A stretch of 64,000 bases of DNA from assembly GCF_025999835.1 (NCBI RefSeq), contig NZ_AP025628.1, positions 434,001 to 498,000 of the forward strand. Reading direction: 5' to 3'. Under the pieces are notes generated by a model. That model was not told the origin of the DNA. It made no database searches and saw only the letters and a program-made list of their open reading frames with translations. The stretch comes from Caldinitratiruptor microaerophilus. Lineage in GTDB: Bacteria; Bacillota; Sulfobacillia; Symbiobacteriales; ZC4RG38. Below, piece after piece: positions 1-7,927 of the stretch. The translations under genes were made by a program, and so were the position numbers. Every line of letters begins with the position of its first letter. Position 1 is the stretch's first letter.

Positions 1-93
1 CAGGCGGGGGCGTCGGCGTTCCTGTTGAAGGACATCGATCCGGTAGAACTGAAGCGTACGATCGAGGCTGTGGCCCAGGGCAATTCGCCGTGA
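1..93 (+). CDS. Response regulator receiver domain, C-terminal fragment (cut by window start)
   Basis: Only the last 30 residues are visible. They read GASAFLLKDIDPVELKRTI and end in QGNSP, which matches the last beta strand and helix of a CheY-like receiver domain; the K of LLKD is the conserved receiver lysine. The stop comes right after the receiver helix, so no NarL/LuxR helix-turn-helix follows. This is either a single-domain regulator or one whose output domain was lost. The stop overlaps a GTG that could start the next gene, which encodes a PAS/HD-GYP protein, so the two probably form a signalling pair. The phospho-acceptor region lies outside the window. Confidence 0.75.
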   Translation, partial: QAGASAFLLKDIDPVELKRTIEAVAQGNSP

Positions 94-215
94 CAGGGTC
101 GGCGGACCCGTGCAAACGGGGAGCTGTCATTTGGCATGTGGGCCCTCTTACCCCAACACGACGGGTTCGTTGCAAGCCGGTTGACCCTTTTGGAGGAACT
201 GGGGGGCCGACGGCG

Positions 216-1283
216 ATGGCCGGCCATGTTGCAGCCCTGCAGCAACTGTTCTGGAACGCGACCGACGGCATGATCATCACGGACGCGGATACGGTGGTAC
301 TGGATGTCAATCCGGCGTACGAGGAGTTGACCGGCATCTCCCGCAAGGAGTGGATCGGCAGGAAGCCGAGCATCGTCAAGTCCGGGAAGACCCCGCCGGA
401 GGTCTACCGGGACATGTGGGCCAGGTTGACCACCACCGGCAAGTGGCTGGGTGAGGTGACCAACCGCCGGCCCGGCGGGTCGGAATGGGTGTCGTTCCTG
501 AGCATCACCCGCGTCCAGGACGAGGCCGGCCGCACGTGGGGCTACGTGGGCATCGCCCGGGACGTCACGGCCCAGAAGCAGCAGCAGGCCGAACTCGCCC
601 GCCGCCTGGAGGAGATCGCCGGGCTCCAGGAGGCCCTTGTGTTCGCCCTCGCGGAGGAGGCGGAGTTCCGGGACCCCGATATCTCGGCCCACCTCAGCCG
701 CGTCCGGCGGTACACGGAGCTTCTCGTCGACGTCCTTCGCGAGCGGGGCCACCCGGAACTGCAGGACGCGCGTGTTGGCGCTGCCATCGCTCGTACGAGC
801 GTCCTGCACGACATCGGCAAGGTGGGCATCCCCGAGGGGATCCTGTTCAAGCCGGCGCGCCTGACCCCGGAGGAGATGCAGGTGATGCGGCTGCACCCGG
901 TGATCGGCTGGCAGATCCTCTCGGCGACGTCGGAACGGGTCCGGGACCGGTTGGGCGAGGACGAGCCCTTCTTCCGGATCGCCCGCCAGGTGGTGCGCTA
1001 CCACCACGAGCGCTGGGACGGGACGGGCTATCCGGACGGCCTGGCGGGCGAGGCCATCCCGCTGGGCGCCCGGATCGTCGCCCTGGCCGACGTGTACGAC
1101 GCCCTCCTGTCACGCCGGGTGTACAAGGACGCCTGGTCCCCGGACGATGCCCAGCGGTACATTCTGAGTCAGGCCGGTGCCCAGTTCGACCCCATGGTCG
1201 TGGACGCTTTCCGCGCCGTGGAGGGGGAGTTCCGGCGCGTCGCGCTCAGCCCGGGTGCGGCGCGGCGGGTCATGACGGCCTGA
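216..1283 (+). CDS. PAS domain / HD-GYP phosphodiesterase
   Basis: About 355 residues. An N-terminal PAS sensor (FWNATDGMIITDAD, with the PAC-type end GYVGIARDVTAQK) is followed by a short coiled linker and an HD-GYP domain. The HD motif HDIGK is near residue 198 and the GYP motif (HHERWDGTGYP) ends near residue 273. HD-GYP domains hydrolyse cyclic di-GMP, so this is probably a soluble sensor that lowers c-di-GMP; the PAS ligand is unknown. I chose the ATG at 216 because it precedes the PAS fold. An in-frame GTG at 90 overlaps the upstream stop (GTGA) and would add 42 residues without recognisable structure; it cannot be excluded. A PilZ receptor for the same messenger lies in the flagellar cluster. 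Confidence 0.85.
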   Translation: MAGHVAALQQLFWNATDGMIITDADTVVLDVNPAYEELTGISRKEWIGRKPSIVKSGKTPPEVYRDMWARLTTTGKWLGEVTNRRPGGSEWVSFLSITRVQDEAGRTWGYVGIARDVTAQKQQQAELARRLEEIAGLQEALVFALAEEAEFRDPDISAHLSRVRRYTELLVDVLRERGHPELQDARVGAAIARTSVLHDIGKVGIPEGILFKPARLTPEEMQVMRLHPVIGWQILSATSERVRDRLGEDEPFFRIARQVVRYHHERWDGTGYPDGLAGEAIPLGARIVALADVYDALLSRRVYKDAWSPDDAQRYILSQAGAQFDPMVVDAFRAVEGEFRRVALSPGAARRVMTA

Positions 1284-1326
1284 CCGGCCAGGCCGTCCGG
1301 GCGAGCGGGTCGGCCAGCCGGCGTCC

Positions 1327-2259
1327 TCAGGCGACCGCCGGGTCGAGCAGGCGGAGCCCGTGCTCGTCCAGGGCTGCCCGCACCCCGATCGGCAGGGTGA
1401 CGTTGGCGATGTTGTGGCCCAGGCCGCGGATCTGGACGATCGGGATGTCGAGGCCCTCGCAGGCGTCCAGCACCACCCAGCGCAGTGCCTCCCGGGGGTC
1501 GGGGTCGTCCTCGAAGCAGCGCTCCCAGCTGCCCAGCACCAGGCCGGCGACCGAGCCCAGGTCACCGGTGAGCCGCAGCCGGTGCAGGCACCGGTACACC
1601 TCGGCGCCTCGCTGGCCGTAGCCCTCGAGGAACAGGATGCGGCCGCGCAGGGAGGGCCAGTAGGGCGTGCCGGCGAGGTGCACGAGCACCGCCAGGTTCC
1701 CGCCAACCAGCGGACCCTCGGCCCGGCCGGGGCGGAGGACCCGGTCGACCCCGGCCCAGGCGGGGAGCGGGCCGGCCGGCTCCGGGCGCGCGGCCACCGC
1801 GAGGAAGTGCGCCTCCAGGCCGGGGTCGGCGAGGGCGAAGCCGTAGGCCACGTCCGGACCGTGCAGCGTCACCAGGCCGGTCCGGGCGTGGACCGCGTTC
1901 AGGAGGACCGTGACGTCGCTGATGCCCAGGACGAGCTTGGGCCGGGCGGCCAGGGCGGCGTAGTCGAGCCGGTCCACGATTGGCAGGCAGCCGGCCCCGC
2001 CCGTGGTGGCGATGACCGCCCGCACCTCCGGGTCCGCGAACATCTCGTTCAGGTCGGCCGCCCGCTCGGCGTGGGTGCCGGCCAGCCCGTGCCAGTCTGC
2101 CCGGACGTGGCGCCCGAGGCGCACCCGCAGCCCCATCGCCTCGAGCCGGCGGATGCCGCGCTCGACCCGGTCCCACTCGCCTGCCACGCTGCCGGAGGGC
2201 GAGACGACCCCGACCCGGTCGCCCGGCCGCAGGCGCGGCGGGCGGATCGGCGATTCCAT
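1327..2259 (-). CDS. LD-carboxypeptidase (peptidase family S66)
   Basis: 310 residues, like LdcA/MccF-type serine peptidases that remove the terminal D-alanine from muropeptide tetrapeptides or act on related amide bonds. The S66 triad is visible: Ser114 in GISDVT, Glu212 in FLEGYG and His282 in GLGHN, with spacing close to E. coli LdcA. The start is the ATG at 2259, preceded by GAGGTG; a longer in-frame upstream extension has no domain and lies in the intergenic region. There is no signal peptide, so it should act in the cytoplasm on recycled cell-wall peptides. It is transcribed alone, convergent with the PAS/HD-GYP gene. Confidence 0.9.
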   Translation of the reverse strand: MESPIRPPRLRPGDRVGVVSPSGSVAGEWDRVERGIRRLEAMGLRVRLGRHVRADWHGLAGTHAERAADLNEMFADPEVRAVIATTGGAGCLPIVDRLDYAALAARPKLVLGISDVTVLLNAVHARTGLVTLHGPDVAYGFALADPGLEAHFLAVAARPEPAGPLPAWAGVDRVLRPGRAEGPLVGGNLAVLVHLAGTPYWPSLRGRILFLEGYGQRGAEVYRCLHRLRLTGDLGSVAGLVLGSWERCFEDDPDPREALRWVVLDACEGLDIPIVQIRGLGHNIANVTLPIGVRAALDEHGLRLLDPAVA

Positions 2260-2483
2260 GTGGCTGCACCTCGCCAGGAGCCCGGTGTGTGAGGGGCCCG
2301 GGGTCGGAAGTTCGCCGCCGCACGGTCGTTTCCCCGCAGACATACCCGGGGCGGGCGGGAAAAAATACCCGTCGAATTCCACGGAAACGGCGAAAACCTG
2401 TAAGGATTTCCGGGCGAGCACGTCTAACTACTGAATCGGTCCCCGCAGGGGGGATCGCAAATCCGGGGATGGAGGGGTCGTAG

Positions 2484-3302
2484 GTGAGGCGCAATCGAAG
2501 GCTGTGGGCTGCGTTGGTAGCGCTGGTGGCGGTCCTGGTGGGCGGGGTGGCTTCGGCGGCGACGCCGCTGTTCCGTGGGTTCAGGACGGTCCGGGTGGTG
2601 CTTGAAGGCAGGGAGATCCAGGCCGACGTGCCGGGGGTGATCCTGGAGGGACGCACCGTGCTGCCGGTGCGGGCACTGGCGGAGGCGCTGGGCCTCAAGG
2701 TGTCCTGGGACGAGGCGACCAGCACCGTGGTGCTCGAGCGCCAGAGCCCGCCTTCCGGTGCGCAGGAACAGGGCCCCGACGCCGGAGCGCGGCAGGCAAG
2801 TACAGAGCTCGCCATCAAGACGAAGAGCACTCCGAAGGGGCTGGCGAGCCCCAGCGGGGTCACGCTTACGGTTGAGAACGTAACCATGAATACGAACCTG
2901 TCCGAACGCCTGGCCGTCCCGTCGGCGATGATCGTCATGGAGGGCACCCTCGCGAACGCCGGCCGGGCGCCGTACGATCTCGCCCAGGCGCGGGTCACGC
3001 TGCGCAGCGTGGCGCCGGATGAGGCCGGTCGGATCGTGAAGGGGCCGGAAGTCCAGGGTGTGCTGGCCCAGCCTTCCGGCGAGCGGGTGGCGGGCACCCT
3101 GGCCCCGGGCCAGTCGATCCCCGTGCGGCTCGTGTTCCGGGTGCCGGACGGCTCGGTGCCGGTGCCCGGCGAGCTGGAGCTGTCCTTCAGCGGCGCGCCG
3201 GGTGAGGCGCCCGTGACGGAACGGGTCAACGTCACGATCCGGTGCAGCTGGCCGCCGCTGAAATGCGAGATCGTCATCGTCATCGGCAAGGCGACGGATT
3301 GA
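2484..3302 (+). CDS. Secreted protein with copper-amine-oxidase-N (stalk) domain
   Basis: 272 residues with a clear signal peptide (RRNRR, then a hydrophobic stretch ending GVASAA). After cleavage comes a stalk domain of the copper amine oxidase N-terminal type: GREIQADVPG, the signature GRTVLPVRALAEALG, then VSWDEATSTVVL. Such domains are common in exported Firmicutes proteins and probably bind cell wall or stack as surface modules. The rest resembles a beta-sandwich (VTLTVENVTMN, LAPGQSIPVRLVFRVPD) similar to DUF4352-type domains, and carries two cysteines near the end. The start is GTG with GGAGGGG eight bases upstream. The next gene is the membrane-tethered sigma factor, but a terminator-like hairpin separates them. 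The specific role is unknown. Confidence 0.8.
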   Translation: MRRNRRLWAALVALVAVLVGGVASAATPLFRGFRTVRVVLEGREIQADVPGVILEGRTVLPVRALAEALGLKVSWDEATSTVVLERQSPPSGAQEQGPDAGARQASTELAIKTKSTPKGLASPSGVTLTVENVTMNTNLSERLAVPSAMIVMEGTLANAGRAPYDLAQARVTLRSVAPDEAGRIVKGPEVQGVLAQPSGERVAGTLAPGQSIPVRLVFRVPDGSVPVPGELELSFSGAPGEAPVTERVNVTIRCSWPPLKCEIVIVIGKATD

Positions 3303-3323
3303 ACCCGGTTCGGTGATCCTTCC

Positions 3324-3350
3324 CGGGGGCGGTTGTCCGCCCCCGTCTGA
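3324..3350 (+). terminator. Probable intrinsic terminator
   Basis: A perfect 9-bp GC stem (3324-3332 with 3337-3345) with a TTGT loop is followed by TCTGAGTCTT, a weak T-rich tail. It lies 22 bases after the stalk-domain gene and should end that transcript before the sigma-factor gene. Confidence 0.6.
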
Positions 3351-3448
3351 GTCTTGCCGGGGAAGGCAGGGGATGACCCCTCCGGCGCCGAATCCCGGTG
3401 GCGTTGCCAGGGAGCGAGCGGGATGGGGCTGGCGGGGGTGAGGCCGTC

Positions 3449-5866
3449 GTGGCGCAGGAGCCGCATGGCGACGAGGAACTGGCCGCCCGGGCGGGCGCCG
3501 GCGACCGGCAGGCCGTGGAGGCGCTGTTTCACCGCTACTTCGACCGGGTCTACGACCTCGCCCTCGGCATGCTCCGGGACCCGGACGCGGCCGGCGACGT
3601 GGCCCAGGCGACTTTCGTGAAGGCCATGGAGCGTCTGCGAAGTGGCCCGCCGCCCCGTGGCTTCCGGGCGTGGCTGTACGCCATCGCCCGGAACACGGCG
3701 ATCGACGAGCTGCGCGGGCGCCGGCGCCGCCTGCCGTGGCCGGGGGTTTCCACGGAGGAGGGGGAGACCCTGGACTACGAGCCCCCGGCTCCGGCCGCCT
3801 GGGCGGAGCCGGAGCAGGTGGTGGCCGACCGCGAGACGGCGGCCCTGGTCTGGGAGGCCGCCGCCGGGTTGAGCCCGGACGACCGCCTGCTCCTCGACCT
3901 GCACCTGCGCAAGGGACTGGAACCCGGGGAGATCGCCCGGGTCCTGGGGGCCCGCCCCGGAAGCGTGTACACTCGCCTCAGCCGCCTCCGGGATGCCCTG
4001 GAGGAGAGCGTCAGCGCCCTGATCCTGTACCGGCGGGGTCGTGGCCGCTGCCGGGAGCTGGAGGCCCTGGTGGCGCGGTACGGCGGCGAGACGCTCACGC
4101 CGGTCCTGCGGAAGGCGGTGAACCGGCACCTGGAAAACTGCGGCGTCTGTCGGGAGAGCCGGCGGCGGTTCGTCGCCGCCGGCGCCCTGTTCGGCGCCGT
4201 ACCCCTGTTCGTGGCGCCGGCACGCGTGCGGGCCAGTGCCCTGTCGTCCGCCCTGAGTGCGGCCGGTGGGACGGGTCCGGGCGGGGTGCGCGGCTCGCGG
4301 GGGCATCTTTCCGCGTCCGCCCGGATCGGCCTGGGCGCGGCGGCCGCCGCCGCCGTGGGCCTGGCGGGCTGGGCGGTGGCCGGTCGCCTGGAGGGCCGCC
4401 CGGCCTCATCCCCGACCGTCTCCGCGGCACCTGTCCGCACCGGCCCACCGCCGGCACCGCCATCCTCCGGTGCGCCGGCCGCGATGTCGAGTGGCGCCGC
4501 CGGACGGCTCGAGATCGCCGCTTTCCGGCTGGTGGGCACGGGGCCGGAACCGGCGGAAGTGACCGGAAGTCGAGAGGTGACGGTCGAGGCCATGGCGACC
4601 GGGGCGGACGCCTGGCTGGTGGCCGAGGGCGCGGCCGAAGCGCCCGACCCCGGGGACCCTCGCTGGGCGCCGACCGTACCCGACCACTTCCTCCTGAGTC
4701 CCGGCGACGGGGCCAAGACCGTGTACCTCTGGATCCGGGACGGGGCGGGTCACGTGGCCGGAGCCCAGGCGCGCCTGTTCCTGGACACGGCGCCGCCTCC
4801 GGCGCCCACGGCGCTCCGGAGTCCGAGCCATGAGGCCGGCCGGGAGTCGGCGGAAAACGTGGTGACCGTCACGTGGCAAGCGCCAGGCGACCCGCCTCCC
4901 GCCAGCGGGCTGGCCGGCTACGCGAGCCGCTGGGACAATCCCGGCGAGGCCCTTCCCGGTGAGGTGAACCTCGGCCCCGGGGCGACTCGGGCCGTGAGCC
5001 CCCCGCTCCGGCCCGGCCGCTGGTACTTCCTGATCCAGGCGGTGGACCGGGCCGGCAACCGCAGCCCGGTCGCTCGGGCAGGTCCCTTCGTGATCGTGGC
5101 CGGGTCGCCTTCGCCCCCTCCGGCGGACGCCGGGCCGGTACCGGAGGGAGACGCTGCTCAGGCCCCGGAGGAAGGCGCCGCCCCATCGGCCGCCCGGCCC
5201 GGCTCCGCAGTGCGGCCGGATCCGGAACCGCCCCCGCCGCCTGTCATCGACCGCTTCGTGCTCCGGGACCCGGATCGCGGCACAGCCGGTCTCACGGGCT
5301 CGCTGCGGGCCAGCGTCTCCCTGCGCGTCTCCGGTACGGTGCGGGGCTGGCTGGTGGCGGAGGACCGGCCCGAAGCACCGGCACCGGAGGACCCGGACTG
5401 GGCGGCGGCAGCCCCGGAGACGGTGGTGCTGTCACCGGGAGAGGGGCGGCGCACCGTGTACGCGTGGGTCCTGGGCGAGGGCGGTGCGGTGGTGGGCGAA
5501 CGGACGACGATTGTTGTCGATACGGTGCCACCCGGCCCCGTGCAGGAACTGGGCAGCCCCACCCACCGTCCCGGTGCGGTGAGCCAGGCCGAACGGGTCC
5601 GGGTGACGTGGGCGCCGGCCACCGACGAAACCCCCGGAAGCGGGGTTGCCGGGTACGTGGTCCGCTGGCTGGATGGCAAGGGGAACGTACTCGGGAAGGA
5701 ACTCCTGCCCGTCACCGCCCTCGAGGCGGAGAGCCCGCCGCTGTCCCCGGGCGTGGACTGCTACGTCGAGGTCTGGGCCGTCGACCGGGCCGGGCACCGT
5801 GGCCCTGCCGCTCGCCTGGGGCCTTTCCTCGTGGCGGCCGCGGACAGCACCGCGGCGCAGCCGTAG
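3449..5866 (+). CDS. ECF sigma factor fused to zinc anti-sigma-like domain, TM anchor and Ig/FN3-like repeats
   Basis: 805 residues, about four times a normal ECF sigma factor. Residues 10-85 form sigma region 2 (FDRVYDLALGMLRDPDAAGD) and about 140-187 region 4 (LSPDDRLLL to LRDALEE). Next comes HLENCGVC (His227, Cys231, Cys234), the H-x3-C-x2-C signature of zinc anti-sigma domains. A hydrophobic segment follows at 292-313, then a Pro/Ala-rich linker. The rest is two tandem copies (about 353-575 and 598-805) of an Ig-like module (WLVAE...LSPGDG...TVYLW) followed by a fibronectin-III-like module (VTVTWQAP...GLAGY). I chose the GTG at 3449 (GGTGAGG upstream; typical ECF start DEELAARAGAGDR). 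The sigma part should lie in the cytoplasm and the repeats outside. Release by proteolysis is inference. Confidence 0.85.
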   Translation: MAQEPHGDEELAARAGAGDRQAVEALFHRYFDRVYDLALGMLRDPDAAGDVAQATFVKAMERLRSGPPPRGFRAWLYAIARNTAIDELRGRRRRLPWPGVSTEEGETLDYEPPAPAAWAEPEQVVADRETAALVWEAAAGLSPDDRLLLDLHLRKGLEPGEIARVLGARPGSVYTRLSRLRDALEESVSALILYRRGRGRCRELEALVARYGGETLTPVLRKAVNRHLENCGVCRESRRRFVAAGALFGAVPLFVAPARVRASALSSALSAAGGTGPGGVRGSRGHLSASARIGLGAAAAAAVGLAGWAVAGRLEGRPASSPTVSAAPVRTGPPPAPPSSGAPAAMSSGAAGRLEIAAFRLVGTGPEPAEVTGSREVTVEAMATGADAWLVAEGAAEAPDPGDPRWAPTVPDHFLLSPGDGAKTVYLWIRDGAGHVAGAQARLFLDTAPPPAPTALRSPSHEAGRESAENVVTVTWQAPGDPPPASGLAGYASRWDNPGEALPGEVNLGPGATRAVSPPLRPGRWYFLIQAVDRAGNRSPVARAGPFVIVAGSPSPPPADAGPVPEGDAAQAPEEGAAPSAARPGSAVRPDPEPPPPPVIDRFVLRDPDRGTAGLTGSLRASVSLRVSGTVRGWLVAEDRPEAPAPEDPDWAAAAPETVVLSPGEGRRTVYAWVLGEGGAVVGERTTIVVDTVPPGPVQELGSPTHRPGAVSQAERVRVTWAPATDETPGSGVAGYVVRWLDGKGNVLGKELLPVTALEAESPPLSPGVDCYVEVWAVDRAGHRGPAARLGPFLVAAADSTAAQP

Positions 5867-5898
5867 CCTGCGCACCGGGCAGCAGCAGTGGAGTCCCC

Positions 5899-6129
5899 TC
5901 ACTCCTCCACGGGGATCGGCTTCGGCTCCTCCGTCCCGTCGCCCTCCGGGCTCTCCGCGTCGAGTGCCATGAGGGCGTGGTCGACCAGTTCCCGGATGCC
6001 CAGGAGTGCCTCCCGCCGGGCCGCTCGGAAGTGCCGGGCGGCGGCCGGGGGGACGGCCTTGCCCACGAGGCTGTCCCGCAGGTCGAAGAGCTTGTCGATC
6101 AGGGCGTGTGCCTGCTCTCGCCGCAGCAT
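5899..6129 (-). CDS. Small helical protein downstream of arsA-like gene
   Basis: 76 residues, not recognised. It is mostly predicted helix (QAHALIDKLFDLRDSLVGKAV, then ARREALLGIRELVDHAL) with an acidic, proline-rich tail (GDGTEEPKPIPVEE). It has no signal peptide or membrane segment. Its ATG lies three bases after the stop of the ArsA-family ATPase, and its ribosome site AAGGAGG sits in the last ATPase codons, so it is probably co-transcribed and translationally coupled. A role as a partner or regulator of the ATPase is only suggested by position. It converges on the sigma-factor gene with a gap of about 30 bases. Confidence 0.7.
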   Translation of the reverse strand: MLRREQAHALIDKLFDLRDSLVGKAVPPAAARHFRAARREALLGIRELVDHALMALDAESPEGDGTEEPKPIPVEE

Positions 6130-6132
6130 GGC

Positions 6133-7344
6133 TCATGCCTCCTTCGCGTGTTCGCTGCTCGCCCTGTCCGCCTCCGGGCGCTCGCCGAAGCGGATGCGCA
6201 GCCGCCCCTCCGTGAAGCGGGCGCCCAGCACCGGCCGCCCCATCAGGATGCGCGGCAGGAGCACCTTGCGCCGGTAGGCGCCGACCTGCACCGTCAGTTC
6301 GTCCCCCCGCTGGGTGAGCCGGATCTCGTCCCGGGAGGCGAACCCGACGGCGAGGTCGAGGACGTGGCCTTCGGGCGTCTTCCGCACCTCCTCGGCGCGG
6401 CCGTCGAAGAGCCTGGCCGCCGGGTCGACCCCGGCGAAGGCCGCCTCGGCCACCCGCTCCAGCATGGGCAGCCCGACGACCTCGGTCTCCATGAGGGGGA
6501 CCCGCAGGATCGGCAGGGGGCGGAAGGACGCCTCGATCTCCTCTTCGTACCTCGACTGGACCTGACGCCAGCCCGCCAGGTAGCCGCCCTCGGCGACAGT
6601 GGGCAGCACCCGGTTGACGATCACCGCGTCCGTGTGGAACCCGAAGAGGTTCAGGTAGGTGAAGGAGCGGCGGGACTCGGCCAGGACCATCTTCTCGGGG
6701 TTGAGGACGATGCGGACCGAGGTGGTCCCGGGGTCGAGCAGGAGCCGCTGCAGCTCCTCGAGCTGGAGGACGAGCTGCTCGATCGCGTCCATCACGTCGT
6801 CCCCGGGCAGCTCCAGCCCGCCCGCCACCAGGCGGGCCACCGGCCGGGCCGCCTTCACCAGGCGGCGCTGCCACGGGAAGATCTTCTCGAACCACCAGTT
6901 GAGGGTCTGCGGGTAGGAGAGGAGGCGGAGGGTCTCGCCGGTCGGGGCGCAGTCGACCACCAGGGCGTCGTACTGCCCGCTCCGGGCGAACTCCCGCACC
7001 CGCAGGAGGGAGAACAGTTCCTCGAACCCGGGGAAGACCAGGAGCTCCTCGGCGCTGACCTCGTCCAGCTTGGCCCACCGGAGGACCCCGGTGAGCCATC
7101 GCTGGATCGCGCCCCAGTTGCGCTCCGCCTCCCGCAGGCTGTCGACCTCCACGCCCCAGAGCCGGTCCGCCACGTGAACCGGTTCGGGCCCCAGGGGCCG
7201 GTCGAATGCGTCCGCCAGGCTGTGCGCGGGGTCGGTGCTGACGACCAGGGTGCGGCGCCCCGTCGCGGCGAGGCGCAGGCCCGTGGCGGCCGCCACGGTC
7301 GTCTTGCCCACGCCGCCCTTTCCGGTGTACACGAGCACACGCAT
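6133..7344 (-). CDS. ArsA/GET3-family ATPase
   Basis: 403 residues with one ATPase unit. The deviant Walker A GKGGVGKTT is at residues 8-16, with the switch motif STDPAHSLADAF and the A-loop-like DCAPTGETLRLLSYP. The C-terminal about 80 residues (PRILMGRPVLGARFTEGRLR) look like the small beta-sandwich (ArsA HSP20-like) domain of bacterial ArsA-like proteins. Classical ArsA powers the ArsB arsenite pump, but no arsB, arsR or arsC gene is nearby, and single-unit versions with this extra domain probably do something else, perhaps protein targeting or complex assembly. The gene follows a marR gene on the same strand by 65 bases, and a MarR-type palindrome lies just upstream of its AGGAGG site, so MarR control is likely. 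Confidence 0.85.
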   Translation of the reverse strand: MRVLVYTGKGGVGKTTVAAATGLRLAATGRRTLVVSTDPAHSLADAFDRPLGPEPVHVADRLWGVEVDSLREAERNWGAIQRWLTGVLRWAKLDEVSAEELLVFPGFEELFSLLRVREFARSGQYDALVVDCAPTGETLRLLSYPQTLNWWFEKIFPWQRRLVKAARPVARLVAGGLELPGDDVMDAIEQLVLQLEELQRLLLDPGTTSVRIVLNPEKMVLAESRRSFTYLNLFGFHTDAVIVNRVLPTVAEGGYLAGWRQVQSRYEEEIEASFRPLPILRVPLMETEVVGLPMLERVAEAAFAGVDPAARLFDGRAEEVRKTPEGHVLDLAVGFASRDEIRLTQRGDELTVQVGAYRRKVLLPRILMGRPVLGARFTEGRLRIRFGERPEADRASSEHAKEA

Positions 7345-7359
7345 CGGGATGGCCTCCTG

Positions 7360-7379
7360 TTGCTACGATGTCGAAGTAT
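7360..7379 (-). promoter_or_regulatory. MarR-type operator candidate 1 (upstream of arsA-like gene)
   Basis: On the minus strand this reads ATACTTCGACATCGTAGCAA, an imperfect inverted repeat. It is identical at 18 of 20 positions to the site next to marR at 7896-7915. It ends a few bases before the AGGAGG of the ArsA-family gene. A regulator bound here could block transcription entering the gene or an internal promoter. Confidence 0.6.
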
Positions 7380-7409
7380 CGACCAGGATGCCAGGCGAGA
7401 CCCGGACCG

Positions 7410-7892
7410 CTACTCGACACGGACCCGCCTGGGGGCGGAAGGGTCCGGGAGGGGTGCGTCCGCCGGCTCCTGGAGCGCCCGAACGACCTTCTGGGCCAGG
7501 TTGAGGAGCTGGTCGACCTCCTCCGGGGCGAGGGCTTCCTGCACGCGCCGCAGGAGGCTGTCGATCTTCGCCCGGGCCCGCCCGGCGAGCTGCCGCCCTT
7601 TCGGCGTCAGCCGCAGGAGGACGACCCGCCGGTCCCCCGGGTGCCGCTCCCGCAGGGCGAGGCCGCGCCGCTCGAGGCGGGTGCCGATGCCGGTGGCGGT
7701 GCTCAGCGGGGCGCCCAGGTCCGCGGCGAGTTCGGACATGGTGGCCTCCCCGCGCCGTTCGAGCATGAGCAGGGCCAGCCAGTCGGACCGGGGCAGCTCC
7801 CGTTCCAGGGCCAGGAGTTCGGGGTCCCCGAGGAGCGGGAGGCGAATGCGCCCGGTCAGGAGCATCTCGAGGAATTGCTGCACGCCGCTCAC
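7410..7892 (-). CDS. MarR-family transcriptional regulator
   Basis: 160 residues with the MarR winged-helix core: MLERRGEATMSELAADLG, recognition helix STATGIGTRLERRGL, and wing LRERHPGDRRVVLLRLT, followed by a long C-terminal dimer helix. The GTG at 7892 has a weak ribosome site; GTG at 7883 or ATG at 7868 are alternatives. Proteins of this family are usually repressors released by small ligands. Two near-palindromes sit in its promoter and start region and a third upstream of the following ATPase gene, suggesting autoregulation and control of the downstream pair. The ligand is unknown. Confidence 0.88.
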   Translation of the reverse strand: MSGVQQFLEMLLTGRIRLPLLGDPELLALERELPRSDWLALLMLERRGEATMSELAADLGAPLSTATGIGTRLERRGLALRERHPGDRRVVLLRLTPKGRQLAGRARAKIDSLLRRVQEALAPEEVDQLLNLAQKVVRALQEPADAPLPDPSAPRRVRVE

Positions 7893-7895
7893 TCT

Positions 7896-7915
7896 TTGCT
7901 ACGACGTCGAAGTAA
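7896..7915 (-). promoter_or_regulatory. MarR-type operator candidate 2
   Basis: The minus strand reads TTACTTCGACGTCGTAGCAA, an imperfect inverted repeat four bases upstream of the marR GTG start. It lies downstream of the predicted transcription start, where bound repressor would block elongation or the ribosome site. Confidence 0.6.
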
Positions 7916-7927
7916 CTGCCTGGCTGG

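Noticed and set aside
2385-2470. Weak resemblance to a c-di-GMP-I riboswitch (GCGAAAACC and GGGATCGCAAATCC) before the stalk-domain gene
   Set aside because: Spacing of the two conserved blocks is wrong and the tetraloop receptor is missing. A covariance search (RF01051) would decide.
1562-4306. Minus-strand ORF of 914 residues over the LD-carboxypeptidase, stalk and sigma genes
   Set aside because: Overlaps three supported genes in another frame or strand and contains no recognisable domain.
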